DNA of 64,000 nucleotides from JAPOVO01 sp026708165 (lineage in GTDB: Bacteria; Chloroflexota; UBA11872; VXNJ01), in assembly GCA_965208775.1 (NCBI GenBank), contig OZ242360.1, positions 2,542,001-2,606,000 on the forward strand, given 5' to 3'. Made by a program: the position numbers and the translations under genes. The notes beneath the pieces are model-generated. The model worked only from the letters and a program-made list of their open reading frames with translations. It ran no database searches and was not told where the DNA came from. Shown here one piece after another: positions 42,482 through 51,549 of this stretch. Position 1 is the first letter of the stretch. The number at the start of each line of letters is the position of its first letter.

Positions 42482-44281
42482 CTAGTTGCTTGACTCTTCC
42501 CGGATGGCTGGCTGTCGCCGGTGAATTGAGCGACCAAATAGGGTGTTGGTAACCGTATCCATGGCCTCCTCAAATAGTTTTGCAATTTGGCTGTTGCCGC
42601 TCGGCCGACCTCTGGTGCGATGGGCATAGAACGTATTGAACGGCCAAAGGGCGTGTGGTCCGTTTGCCCAATCAATGAGCAACTCCGAGACTCGCCTATT
42701 TGGAAGCGTTTCCAATTGTTCAAGCTCCGCAAGGCTCAAGACAAACGGTCCATACCGTCGGGCGTCGCCGAGCCCATCTGAGTCAGCGAGTTTCTTGCGC
42801 AGCGGTTTGAGGAGCACATCCATCGAAGGGAAAGGGTCCGTGACGACGATCACGAAGAACCATCCGGTTACATCTCGAGTTGGCAGACCGGGAATGTCGC
42901 GTTGGCCAGCCTGTACTTGTCGGCAGAAGTCAATCTCTTGGTCCAGGCCGTCCTCAATCTTAAGTTTCAAGTCTTCTTGGAATGCTCGAATGTCACCCTC
43001 GACCAGACTGTCCTTGTATCGCGGACGGCCAACTTTGAACTCGACCATCGTGCAACGCGTATTGGTGCTGCCTATGGTTTCAATGACCAAGTTATCCGGA
43101 TTTGCCCCGCTTCCCGATCGGTATTCGTTCTCCGACAGCAAGCGTATCTTCCTTCTTCTCCGTAGCTGCTCAGCCGCGATCCGGTCGAGAACATCGCGCC
43201 CGTAACCTTCATGGAGTTCTCCGAAAAAAGTCTGGAACGATTGACGGTTCGGCTTGGTGGTTCCACCATCAGGCAACGCGTCGTGGATGTCCCAGTACAG
43301 CCCGCACGTGTACCGCTGGACAAGCAATTGCCCCGAAATTCCGGCAAGGCTGTCATCGGGAAGTGTGATTGCAGGCTTTCTCAAAATAATGCGTAGATCC
43401 ATCGGATTTCCGATTTTGTCACCGTATTCTGACCGGTGTTTTTCGCAAATTTCGTCCGGGGAAGTCGATACCCTTTCTAGGGTTCGGTTCAGTTCCTTTC
43501 GGTCCACTTTCGTGTTGGCGAAATATCGGTCAGGAATCAGACGGCCAAGTTGCGGGCCCGCCCGGCCATCGTCCGGCCAAGACGATCCCATAATTGAATC
43601 GCGATACAACGCAAACAGTACCGCCTTAAACGTCTCTAACTGAACGCCTAGCTTGGTCTTCACCACGTTCTGGATGTCCACCCAGCCATTGAATTCGCTC
43701 CGTTTGGTTGGCGCGGCCAACCGGCCCAGGAGCTCAGAGTATCGGCCTATCAGGTTGGTGGGAAGTTCACGTCTAACGAGCGAGTAGCCCAGCAGGGCGA
43801 CCTTTTGAACAGTTCTCTCAAAGCCTTCCTCCGTGCTTAGATCGGTTTCTCCTCGGGAGTAGAAACTGTTGGTCATCAGCAAGAAGTCTATGAACTTCTG
43901 ATCGTTGGCTTGATCTTTACCCGCGTCCCGGGAACCAAAAGTGCACAGGAGTTTGATCGCAAACAGTAGTTGCCACTGCGAGAAGAAAATCCAATGACTT
44001 TCCGCAGACAACCTCTCTGCTATACGGCGCGCTGCCCGAGTGGGAAAGAGATCGCAGATCCGATGATCCAGTGTCTCATATTTTGGTGGCTCACTGGCAT
44101 CTCCGTATTGCAGTAGCCTGATGAGACCCGGCAGCAACTGTCCCACAGGCAACTGGCTGATCGCTCGGACGAAATCGGACTCCGAAACCTCCTCACGGTG
44201 TAGCATCTTCCAACATACAGGCACCCGGACTCTTGCGGCGAGCGGCTGTAGCTGATCCATCGTGAAAAGGCCTTTCCCCAC
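42482..44281 (-). CDS. unknown ~600-aa protein with C-terminal PD-(D/E)xK-like motif, partner of the STAND NTPase
   Basis: The GTG at 44281 has GGAGG 8 bases upstream and is my preferred start; the frame is open from 44290. Residues 1-370 are helical without a recognised family (VRVPVCWKMLHREEVSESDF, SHWIFFSQWQLLFAIKLLCT). Around 395-430 is a restriction-nuclease-like core: NPDNLVIETIG, then CTMVEFKVGRPRYKDSLVEG (E-x-K), followed by helices GDIRAFQEDLKLKIEDGLDQ and a strand WFFVIVVTDPFPSMD. The short spacing and shared direction to the large NTPase suggest a two-gene unit. An effector or modification role is inferred. Confidence 0.65.
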   Translation of the reverse strand: MGKGLFTMDQLQPLAARVRVPVCWKMLHREEVSESDFVRAISQLPVGQLLPGLIRLLQYGDASEPPKYETLDHRICDLFPTRAARRIAERLSAESHWIFFSQWQLLFAIKLLCTFGSRDAGKDQANDQKFIDFLLMTNSFYSRGETDLSTEEGFERTVQKVALLGYSLVRRELPTNLIGRYSELLGRLAAPTKRSEFNGWVDIQNVVKTKLGVQLETFKAVLFALYRDSIMGSSWPDDGRAGPQLGRLIPDRYFANTKVDRKELNRTLERVSTSPDEICEKHRSEYGDKIGNPMDLRIILRKPAITLPDDSLAGISGQLLVQRYTCGLYWDIHDALPDGGTTKPNRQSFQTFFGELHEGYGRDVLDRIAAEQLRRRRKIRLLSENEYRSGSGANPDNLVIETIGSTNTRCTMVEFKVGRPRYKDSLVEGDIRAFQEDLKLKIEDGLDQEIDFCRQVQAGQRDIPGLPTRDVTGWFFVIVVTDPFPSMDVLLKPLRKKLADSDGLGDARRYGPFVLSLAELEQLETLPNRRVSELLIDWANGPHALWPFNTFYAHRTRGRPSGNSQIAKLFEEAMDTVTNTLFGRSIHRRQPAIREESSN

Positions 44282-44378
44282 GGGTTGCACCTCCAGTTAT
44301 GGTAGTCCGATCGGCACCGGACTTGTGCCGCTCGGTTACGGGCGACTCAAATGCGGCGCAATATCCCCGTTATACCGG

Positions 44379-44594
44379 TCAGGCGACTAGGCGCTTACCG
44401 CAGCTTGAGCAACCGCGGTTCCCCGAAAGAGCCGCGGTCGCCTTGTCGTTCCGCACCATGCAGACATAGGGCTCCGATTCCTGGCGAGTAACTGCACCGT
44501 AGATGTAGCCCCAAGGCTCTCCGGAGGTGCACAGTTCTGTGCACCGTAGTCTGCCACCGTTGGTGGACCACCTGCTTGGTGAGCTTGTCCCCAC
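44379..44594 (-). CDS. possible small zinc-ribbon protein, 71 aa
   Basis: The frame reads LRCTELCTSGEPWGYIYGAV, TRQESEPYVCMVRNDKATAA, LSGNRGCSSCGKRLVA. A pair CTELC/CSSCGKRL could form a zinc ribbon, and SGEPWGYIYG looks structured. The N-terminal 20 residues are low complexity, overlapping frames exist, and no family is recognised, so the call is tentative. Confidence 0.35.
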   Translation of the reverse strand: MGTSSPSRWSTNGGRLRCTELCTSGEPWGYIYGAVTRQESEPYVCMVRNDKATAALSGNRGCSSCGKRLVA

Positions 44595-44620
44595 ACGGCG
44601 GGAATAGAATAGCCCGTGCT

Positions 44621-44740
44621 ATGAGTCGTTCGGAACATGCCAATCCTGACCAGGATGAATCTGAGATTGCCAGAGAGACGGCTAGATTGAAGAGGCGGTG
44701 TCAGCGTGGAAGCCATTCCCTTTTGCAGGCGAGAGCTTGA
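44621..44740 (+). CDS. possible leader peptide or small gene, 39 aa
   Basis: An ATG opens MSRSEHANPDQDESEIARET, ARLKRRCQRGSHSLLQARA, ending at 44740. It overlaps the GTG start of the 93-residue gene by 35 bases in another frame. It is charged and helical, with no family. The weak support is the overlap arrangement. Confidence 0.3.
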   Translation: MSRSEHANPDQDESEIARETARLKRRCQRGSHSLLQARA

Positions 44741-44987
44741 AGATCTTCTCGAGGTTCAAGGTACATACGGATTCAGTTGCAACTCTGCTAGGCGGGTCTG
44801 GTCCGCCAATGACGCTGGTCCTAGTTGGGGCCCTGACATTGCGGGGAAGTTTCCGGTACTTGACCTAATTGTGGAGATGGTACTCGAAGTCCGCCCTGAG
44901 GGAGGGAGATTCAACATCGGTGACGACGGCTTATACACGCCTCCCAACCGCGAGCGAATCGCGGGATTTGTGATCAAGCCAACCTAA
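44706..44987 (+). CDS. hypothetical protein, 93 aa
   Basis: A GTG-started frame gives EAIPFCRRELEDLLEVQGTY, GFSCNSARRVWSANDAGPSW, VLDLIVEMVLEVRPEGGRFN, IGDDGLYTPPNRERIAGFVI. The mixture of helix and strand and the absence of shadow-like composition support a real small protein. No family is recognised. It lies divergently from the STAND operon, with the ankyrin lipoprotein further downstream. Confidence 0.42.
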   Translation: MEAIPFCRRELEDLLEVQGTYGFSCNSARRVWSANDAGPSWGPDIAGKFPVLDLIVEMVLEVRPEGGRFNIGDDGLYTPPNRERIAGFVIKPT

Positions 44988-45325
44988 TGTCGGACGCGGG
45001 GCGGGGCGGTAGGTTTTGTGTATTCGACTGGTAGCGCGTACCCGCCTAAGTTGGAAGCGGCGATTGGAAGCGCCTCGCTGCTTCCCTTAAGGCATTGGGA
45101 CAGTTGTCTTGGAGGGGGGCCGTGGTCTCTTGTCTTGCCAGCGAGGGGCAAGGTGGCTGCAGGGAAGGTTTGCCGGCATGCCAACCAAATCCGACCTGCT
45201 GAAGGCGGTGCTGTGGACTGCGGTCGCTTGCGTACACGACTCTGCGGTGGTTGTGACTGGACTTCCTGCCGGAGTCTCGCCACGAATGTTCGGGACTCCG
45301 CGCAGGACTTGAGTTCGGAGCCGGC
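44988..45325. other. gap before the ankyrin lipoprotein
   Basis: Frames on both strands are Pro/Ser/Arg-rich shadows. I see no gene, repeat or terminator in this 340-base stretch, which should contain the promoter of the following gene. Confidence 0.35.
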
Positions 45326-45367
45326 GTGGCCGCGTACACCACAATGGTTTACTCGGACCATTCCGTG

Positions 45368-47767
45368 ATGCGGCGAATGCGCCTGCCGGCTGCGACTGCG
45401 AGTGGACCGCGCAGACCATCCCGTGTGTGTCTAGCGGCGCTGGCGAGCGTCTTGAGCCTGGCAGCCTGCGCGCTGGCGGCATGTGCCGATCCGCAAGAGC
45501 CTGCGCCGGTAGCCGTGCCAGTTGAGCCGACGACGACGATCGCTATCTCTGTGGTGCAATCGACGGCCACTGCCATGCCGACCGCTCCGCCCACGCCGTC
45601 GCAACAGGCGACTTCCACGCTGACACCTGAACCCGCGGCTACGTCGTGTCCTACCGATGCAGCCTCGCAATGGTTGAGTAGCGACTTTTGGCCCACGGCG
45701 AGCGTAGAGGACGTGCGAGTTCAGGTGGCTTGCGGCGCAAATGTCATGGCCAAGGGCGAAGATGGCGCCACACCACTACACTTGGCGGCATCCTCGAGCG
45801 ACGATCCGGCGATCATCCAAACGCTGCTCGACTACGGTGCAGATGTCGAGGCAAGGACCGACCACGGCCGTACGCCCCTACACGCGGCGGCCTGGAGCGG
45901 GACTCCGGCCGTGATCCGAGCCCTGCTCGCTGGCGGTGCAAATATTGGAGCCAGGTCGGAAACGGGCAGGAGTTCCCTGCATTCGGCGGCGGCAGGGAAC
46001 AAGGATCCGGCGGTAGTCCAGACGCTACTCGACGGTGGTGCCGACATCGAGGCGCAGGACAACGAAGGCCGGACTCCCCTGCATGCGGCTGCGGGAGGAT
46101 TGAGAGGAGAGCCATCGGTGATCTCCGTCCTGCTCGATGCTGGTGCCGAAATCGAGGCGCAGGACAAGGAAGGCAGGACTCCCCTGCATGCAGCCGCAGC
46201 AACACTGCTGGGGCAACCGTCGGCAGTCTCAGCCCTGCTGGACGCCGGCGCCGACATGGAGGCGCAAGACAATCTAGGCCGAACTTCGCTGCATTGGGCG
46301 GCAGCATGGAATGGAAAGCCATCCGTTGTCTCTGTCCTGCTCGATGCAGGTGCCAATCTGGAGGCACAGGACGCCCTCGGATCGACTCCGTTGCATAGCG
46401 CTGCAGCATGGGGAAAACCGTCTATCGTCGCGATGCTCCTCGACGCCGGAGGTAGTATCGAGGCCCGGGGCCGACTAGGAGAAACTCCGTTGCACAGAGC
46501 GGCCGGATTTAGCAACGATCCTGCGATGGTGAGTCTCCTGTTGGGTCGTGGAGCTGATATTGAGGCGCAGGACATTTTCGGCAAGACTGCTCTTCATGCG
46601 GGGGCGAGAAGCAACCGAGAGCCATCGGTCATCGTGGCCCTGCTGGACTCAGGCGCCGATATCGAGGCGCAGGATTACGACGGCTGGACTCCCCTGCACG
46701 TGGCGGCGGCATCTAGCAACAAAGCTCCGATCGTCGCACTCCTGATAGATCGTGGGGCGGACCTCGAGGCCAAAACCAATGAGAGTGAGTCACCTCTGCA
46801 CTTGGCGGCGAGACTCAATGAAGAGGCGGGCGTCGTCGCAGTGCTGCTTGACCGCGGGGCCAATGTCGGGGCGAGGGCCGACCTAGGCTGGACAGCCTTG
46901 CACGAGGCGGCAGCGTTTAACGACACGCCTTCGGTAATAGCACTGCTCCTCGATCGTGGTTCGGAAATCGAGGCCAAGGCCAACCGAGGCTGGACCCCTC
47001 TGCACCGCGCGGCAGCACATCAGGTGGAGCCGGCGGTTGTCGGCGCGTTGCTCGACCATGGCTCCAATATCGAAGCGAAGACCAATGACGGCGAGACTCC
47101 CTTACGTCTAGCGGCGAGGCTTAACCAAGAACCAGGAGTTGCCGCAGTTCTGATTGACCACGGAGCCGATATCGGGGCGAAACTCGACAGTGGATCGACT
47201 CCCTTGCATGGGGCCGCCTCAGGGGGAGGGTCATCCGTCGTTGCAGTTCTGCTCGACCGCGGCGCCGACATCGAGGCGAAGACAGACGATGGATTCACGC
47301 CCCTGCACGTTGCGGTGTTTCGAGGGGAGCCGTCCGTTGTAACGGTACTACTCGATCACGGCGCGGACACCGAGGCGAAGAGCATGCGAGCCGCGACCCC
47401 GTTGCACATTGCCTCTAGTTTCGGTATGCCGTCTGTCGTTACGGTACTTCTCGACTATGGCGCGAACATCGAGGCGAAGGACGAGGCAGGTTCGACGCCC
47501 CTCTTCCTGGCAGCATTGAACGGAGAGCTATCGGTTGTTACCGAATTGCTGGATCGCGGGGGTGACATTGTGGCGGAAAACAACTTCGGCGGCACACCTC
47601 TGCATGCTGCGGCTAGCAGTGGAGAGCTGTCGGTCATAGAGGCGCTGCTTGACCGCGGAGCGATCATTCACGCCCGAGACAACAACGGCCAGACTGCGCT
47701 GGACGTGGCAATCATTCGCAACAACACAGCGGCTATCCAAATGCTGCATGACTACGGCGGTCGGTAG
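45368..47767 (+). CDS. secreted lipoprotein with 20 ankyrin repeats
   Basis: The preferred start is MRRMRLPAATASG; the frame is open to 45326 and no strong ribosome-binding site decides. A signal sequence VCLAALASVLSLAACALAAC has a lipobox LAAC, so the protein should be lipid-anchored outside the membrane. A Thr/Pro linker follows, then a Cys pair (TSCPTDA, VQVACGANV), then about 20 consecutive 33-residue ankyrin repeats of the form GxTPLHxAAxxxxPxVVxxLLDxGADIEAxD through to the C-terminus. The number and regularity suggest expansion by unequal recombination. Ankyrin arrays bind proteins, and an extracellular location suggests a surface or host-contact role. Confidence 0.85.
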   Translation: MRRMRLPAATASGPRRPSRVCLAALASVLSLAACALAACADPQEPAPVAVPVEPTTTIAISVVQSTATAMPTAPPTPSQQATSTLTPEPAATSCPTDAASQWLSSDFWPTASVEDVRVQVACGANVMAKGEDGATPLHLAASSSDDPAIIQTLLDYGADVEARTDHGRTPLHAAAWSGTPAVIRALLAGGANIGARSETGRSSLHSAAAGNKDPAVVQTLLDGGADIEAQDNEGRTPLHAAAGGLRGEPSVISVLLDAGAEIEAQDKEGRTPLHAAAATLLGQPSAVSALLDAGADMEAQDNLGRTSLHWAAAWNGKPSVVSVLLDAGANLEAQDALGSTPLHSAAAWGKPSIVAMLLDAGGSIEARGRLGETPLHRAAGFSNDPAMVSLLLGRGADIEAQDIFGKTALHAGARSNREPSVIVALLDSGADIEAQDYDGWTPLHVAAASSNKAPIVALLIDRGADLEAKTNESESPLHLAARLNEEAGVVAVLLDRGANVGARADLGWTALHEAAAFNDTPSVIALLLDRGSEIEAKANRGWTPLHRAAAHQVEPAVVGALLDHGSNIEAKTNDGETPLRLAARLNQEPGVAAVLIDHGADIGAKLDSGSTPLHGAASGGGSSVVAVLLDRGADIEAKTDDGFTPLHVAVFRGEPSVVTVLLDHGADTEAKSMRAATPLHIASSFGMPSVVTVLLDYGANIEAKDEAGSTPLFLAALNGELSVVTELLDRGGDIVAENNFGGTPLHAAASSGELSVIEALLDRGAIIHARDNNGQTALDVAIIRNNTAAIQMLHDYGGR

Positions 47768-48162
47768 GCAGGGGACTGCCGGCCTGAGCAACTCCTGTGA
47801 GCGACTAGACCAAGGCCGCCATTGCTTGGGCGGACGAAGGTAACAGGAAACACCCTCTCGGCCCGTCGTGGTGGCCTCGGTCAAACGCCGCTGCTCCTAA
47901 CAACTCATAGAGCGCGAAATCGGGTGCGACTAGCTCATCAACGTCGCACTCGCCACCGATAGAATGCGAAGCCTCACAGTGCGTTTAACTTGGAATTTGT
48001 AAACAACTGTCCGATGAGAGCACCCGTCGCCGCTTCGATTTCCTTTAGATGGCCCTACAACTGATGAACTGGTTGGCGATTTGACGGTTTGCATGCTTGC
48101 TGACTTCGCTATCCAGTCGCCGCTGCGAGTTACCTGGCGAGACGCGCGAGGCTTGAGGAAGC
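47768..48162. other. gap between convergent genes
   Basis: This 395-base segment lies between the ankyrin gene (plus) and the DUF2971 gene (minus). No coding frame, T-run hairpin or repeat is convincing. Confidence 0.35.
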
Positions 48163-48966
48163 TCAGTTTGGCGCTTCTTGGTACCCGTACGACTCGAAGG
48201 ACAGTATTAGTTTGCGCGGCCTTTCTGCCCGGAATCGATTATTTCGTTCTGCCAAGCGATTTCTGACCAATTCGACCGTGGCCTCGGGCGTTCGCTCAGT
48301 GTAGAACACGCTTACGACCGCCCTGTTCGGTATTTGAAGCAGGTTCATGGGTTGCCCCAGCTGGTCCGCTGCGCCGGTGCCCATGGTCCTGCTCAATTCC
48401 ACGATCAAGCGCCATTCGTTTTCGTAGGACCAATGGCGACTCTTTATCGACAAGAGAATTGGTAAATTGGATTCTGGTGAAACTAAGACTCTCGGTCCCA
48501 GGATCGGGGGTGGTCGGTCGGCGTATTCTACGGCTCGTAGGGACCCGTTCAGACCGGTGAGTTCCCTGAGCTCTTCAGTGTCGTAGCCAATGACGAAGCC
48601 GGATCCGTCGGTCGTGTAGTGAGACCACATGAGAGGGTGGTGAGGATCGGTAGTAAACGAGATAACACCGAACCTAGTCGAAACTTGCTCCGTGAACAGT
48701 TGACGTGTAAACAGGCTGCCGTGTTTTCGCCTGGCACGTTGCACATCTTCCTCAGTGACTGGTTTGCTGTCGTTGATCTCAGTGAGGACCTTCGCTAGTT
48801 GGCGATTCTCTTCCGCTTCGTTCGAAATGATGTAATCAGTCATAACTGCGCATTCAAAGGGATCGTTGAGGGCCGCCGGTTGAGTAGCGCGAAGAGTCCC
48901 GTCACCGACCTCCGGGATGCAAGTGAGAACTCTCGCTGCGCTTACGTATTTGTAGAGGACGTCCAC
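48163..48966 (-). CDS. DUF2971 family protein
   Basis: The 267-residue product shows the DUF2971 hallmarks: VLYKYVSAARVLTCI, LRATQPAALNDPFECAV (FNDPFE-like), FGVISFTTDPHHPLMWSHYT with the conserved MWSHY..., then GFVIGYD, and YENEWRLIVEL. The family is common in accessory regions and near mobile elements; its activity is not known. The length matches. It stands alone on the minus strand next to an IS3 scar. Confidence 0.83.
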   Translation of the reverse strand: MDVLYKYVSAARVLTCIPEVGDGTLRATQPAALNDPFECAVMTDYIISNEAEENRQLAKVLTEINDSKPVTEEDVQRARRKHGSLFTRQLFTEQVSTRFGVISFTTDPHHPLMWSHYTTDGSGFVIGYDTEELRELTGLNGSLRAVEYADRPPPILGPRVLVSPESNLPILLSIKSRHWSYENEWRLIVELSRTMGTGAADQLGQPMNLLQIPNRAVVSVFYTERTPEATVELVRNRLAERNNRFRAERPRKLILSFESYGYQEAPN

Positions 48967-49185
48967 TTACATGATCCGAAGGCTGCCACCAACCGCTATG
49001 TTGGTCCTGTCCTGCTCCCATGGGTTGAAACACCGGCCATGTTAGTCCGATCAGTATTGGGACAGGTTCAGCAGGTAGGGTAGCCTCCAACGCCAGCGGC
49101 ATGTAAGCTGGCGAGTTGCGTGTCCAGGTGCGGTGATACGTCTCCAGCACTGCGCGATCAGTTCGTATGGCTTCCGTAGCGTGAA

Positions 49186-49373
49186 CTAGACTTCGCGGAT
49201 GAACCGCTCCTCCTGCGGCTCGGCGTTGAAGCTCTGCACATAGCCGTTTTCCCTGTGTGAGCTAGATTTGATGTAGAGCGTGCCGGCCCCCCCCTCGCCG
49301 GCCAGCCACCGAATACCTCGGCCGTAAATCCCGGGCCACTTTCGGAGCGGACGGGCGCGCGTACTCATAGTCC
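49186..49373 (-). pseudogene. IS3-family transposase (rve domain) remnant with frameshift
   Basis: In one minus frame APVRSESGPGFTAEVFGGW matches the IS3 core 'RSDNGPEFTA..v...W', then a shift leads to the next frame RWLAGEGGAGTLYIKSSSHR, ENGYVQSFNAEPQEERFIRE, V. The second block matches LYIEPGSPWENGYVESFN..LRDE. The catalytic Asp of SDNG is changed to Glu in SESG. Both defects show a dead fragment of OrfB near its DDE Glu. It sits between the DUF2971 gene and a small membrane-type frame. Confidence 0.7.
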
Positions 49374-49640
49374 CATCATCAACTCGCCTAGAGTCTCAGG
49401 CGGGCTATGAGTTGGTAGGGAAGTTCGTTGGCGCGGTGGTGGGCGTGAGTGCACTGGCGGTTGGGTTTCAATTCATTTTCCAAGTTTCCAAAAAGGGCCT
49501 CGTGGACCTTGATCGAATCTGAGACATCGACGGCCCACTCATGGTCATCGGCGCTCGTCCAGCTGGTGGTCGGTTAACGTCTCAGACGCGCGGCGGGAAA
49601 CGGCGGGGGCGGCATTACGCGCGAATACCTGGCAGCCAAC

Positions 49641-49892
49641 GTGCTGCTATACGTTGCGGTGTTCTTGACCCTGTGGCTTCCGTGGAACTGGTTCGACTAC
49701 CCGACAATCGGCGATATCGTGCAGTCGGACGCACGCCGAGTCTTCTGGCCATTCATAGGTCCGCTGTACGTGCCGGTCGCGCGGACCGCCAGCCGTCGTC
49801 TCAGGGGTAGCGGATCGAGCGGATGGTTAGCTAAGTTTGCTCGTTGCCGAGATATCTCCACACCCACTCACCGTCTTGCAGGAGTGGTCTGA
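49641..49892 (+). CDS. possible small membrane protein
   Basis: The frame reads ANVLLYVAVFLTLWLPWNWF, DYPTIGDIVQSDARRVFWPF, IGPLYVPVARTASRRLRG, a hydrophobic helix followed by a charged-aromatic region that looks genuine. The best ribosome-binding-like run (GGGGG) precedes an ATT 30 bases upstream (ITREYLAAN), which suggests the original start codon has mutated. The last 25 residues overlap the antisense of the next gene and are not protein-like. It may be a decayed gene. Confidence 0.35.
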   Translation: MLLYVAVFLTLWLPWNWFDYPTIGDIVQSDARRVFWPFIGPLYVPVARTASRRLRGSGSSGWLAKFARCRDISTPTHRLAGVV

Positions 49893-50055
49893 ATTTGTGG
49901 CCGTGGTACACGAAGACCTCGTCTCCTTGGGCGCATCGAACGGCCTCACGTTCAAGCTTCGTAGTGTCTAGCCAAAGAAGGTCAGCCAGTTCATCGTTGG
50001 ACAACGGGTTCTCATCTTCAAGAGGCCAGAATGCGCCGCTTATGCGCTCATCCAT
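49831..50055 (-). CDS. hypothetical protein, 74 aa
   Basis: GGAG lies 8 bases before the ATG at 50055, which I prefer over the GTG at 50094. The product MDERISGAFWPLEDENPLSN, DELADLLWLDTTKLEREAVR, CAQGDEVFVYHGHKFRPLLQ, DGEWVWRYLGNEQT is acidic with a compact C-terminal beta-like part. No family is recognised. Confidence 0.5.
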   Translation of the reverse strand: MDERISGAFWPLEDENPLSNDELADLLWLDTTKLEREAVRCAQGDEVFVYHGHKFRPLLQDGEWVWRYLGNEQT

Positions 50056-50305
50056 GACCGACTCTCCATACGATCCCGCACTTGCCCGGCTCATTGCCGC
50101 ACCGAGTCTTGGGCAAGTCTGCCCCGGTCCGTTTTCTGCATCCCGCCGACTCGATCGTTCTGCCGCACCAATCCCCGGGGCGTGAAGTCCGAGCCCTTGC
50201 GCCCCCTATATGGCCCCCATAGCAGGATGCAGTTCATGATGCCGTTTGCCCCACCCCGGGCGCACAACTGGATATGGTGGAGCTACATGGACTCGAGTTC
50301 CAGCA

Positions 50306-50461
50306 CGCGCCTGCAGCCAGACTGTCCGGCGTTGCGTGGAAGTCGCACGACTTGCTGAAGGGTGCGTCTGTGGAGGTCAGGTGGACGGTTTCGGAGTTCA
50401 TGCCGCGCAGGAAGTGTAGGTTGTCGCCGTTGTAGAGCCTTCGATTGAGGAAGTTAGGATT
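50306..50461 (-). pseudogene. DNA methyltransferase N-terminal fragment
   Basis: The minus frame reads NFLNRRLYNGDNLHFLRGMN, SETVHLTSTDAPFSKSCDFH, ATPDSLAAGA. It corresponds to the conserved opening of site-specific DNA methylases (NGDNL.iLRg.nSEsVdLI.tDPPFNK..DFHAtPdSlA.GA). The catalytic DPPF reads DAPF, and the sequence stops matching after 50 residues. It starts at the very end of the 174-residue membrane-anchored gene, so a junction lies there. Confidence 0.65.
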
Positions 50462-50978
50462 GCCCTGCACTCTGCGTTTCTTCGTGCAGTTCACCCAGCC
50501 TCTCAATCGTTTCCTTGTCCACCTTGCCTCTGAATTCCCTTCCAGCGGCTGATTTGAACCACACAGATTTGATGTCCGATGGCTTCTTACCAGCGGCCGC
50601 AACTTTGCTGAGCAGCTCCGTCGTTTCAGTCCATTCAACTAGTGATTCACCAGCCCCCAGGTTCTGGGGGAACTGATGGTTGGGGTATAACTGCAATCGT
50701 GGATCTTTGGCACGTCGAAAACGAACTCCAAACATCGTCACGGTCACAGGAATGAAGTTGTGCTGGTTTTGCGCCTCAAAGTAGACCATTTTCTCGCCGC
50801 GTGGACTCGCGACCATGCGCCCTTGAGAGTCCCACTTTACGCCTCCTAATCGCGCTGAAACTTCCAACTTAGGTCGCCCCGACTTCAACCTGAACAGTTC
50901 TCCCAGTACAACTGCCAATAACGAAAAGACACCGGCTGCCGCCCCGCCGCCGAATGCTGCCCAGAATACGTCATCCAT
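50454..50978 (-). CDS. membrane-anchored hypothetical protein, 174 aa
   Basis: The ATG at 50978 gives MDDVFWAAFGGGAAAGVFSL, LAVVLGELFRLKSGRP, one N-terminal transmembrane helix typical of small bacterial anchored proteins; an upstream GTG would add 13 residues. A strand-rich cytosolic domain follows (PKLEVSARLGGVKWDSQGRM, YFEAQNQHNFIPVTVTMFGV, VWFKSAAGREFRG). The function is unknown. Proteins of this shape are common in accessory regions next to R-M genes. Confidence 0.55.
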   Translation of the reverse strand: MDDVFWAAFGGGAAAGVFSLLAVVLGELFRLKSGRPKLEVSARLGGVKWDSQGRMVASPRGEKMVYFEAQNQHNFIPVTVTMFGVRFRRAKDPRLQLYPNHQFPQNLGAGESLVEWTETTELLSKVAAAGKKPSDIKSVWFKSAAGREFRGKVDKETIERLGELHEETQSAGQS

Positions 50979-51549
50979 ACCAATGAACCTCGCTCTCAGG
51001 GTTGCCGAGAAGCTCACGGCGCACCTGTTCGCTCATAGTTCTACGGCTTCCAAAACTTCACGCCGCCGCCATCAACCCCATCGACAAGAACACGACTAAT
51101 GTTGCTGTCAGCTCCACGATGCCCTGCATGGCGACTCCCAGATCGTAAACCTAGCATTGCCGGTCTACAGAAATGCCGCAGCGTTCTATCACAGAAGTCG
51201 TGCTCCCAAGCCACATTGCATTTAATCGAGCCATCGTATCGTTCAACGATCGTGGCTCGCTGTATCCAACGCTCATCACAGGTAGTGCGGTCATCGGGTT
51301 CTTTGGCAGCTCTTAGCGGCTGTCTTGCGGGTACGTCCATCCCTTCCCCCCAATGCTCCTACTGGGTCTCAATCGGCCCAGCGGACGGCGTCGGCAGTCT
51401 TCTGAATGACCGAGGAGACCTCGCGGGCAGACTTAGGGTGTTGCGGCCAACCTGCCTAGCGAGCCAGTTCCGCGCAGTCCAGCTCGATACTTGTGCCTTC
51501 TGGAGTCGACTCACAAGATCAAGAGTCTCACTCCTAATTCAGACGGTAA
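50979..51549. other. gap before mcrC end
   Basis: No gene is well supported. A minus-strand frame at 51041-51340 (SIKCNVAWEHDFCDRTLRHF, CRPAMLGLRSG) has some protein-like character but no start signal or family. The McrC stop is at the right edge. Confidence 0.3.
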
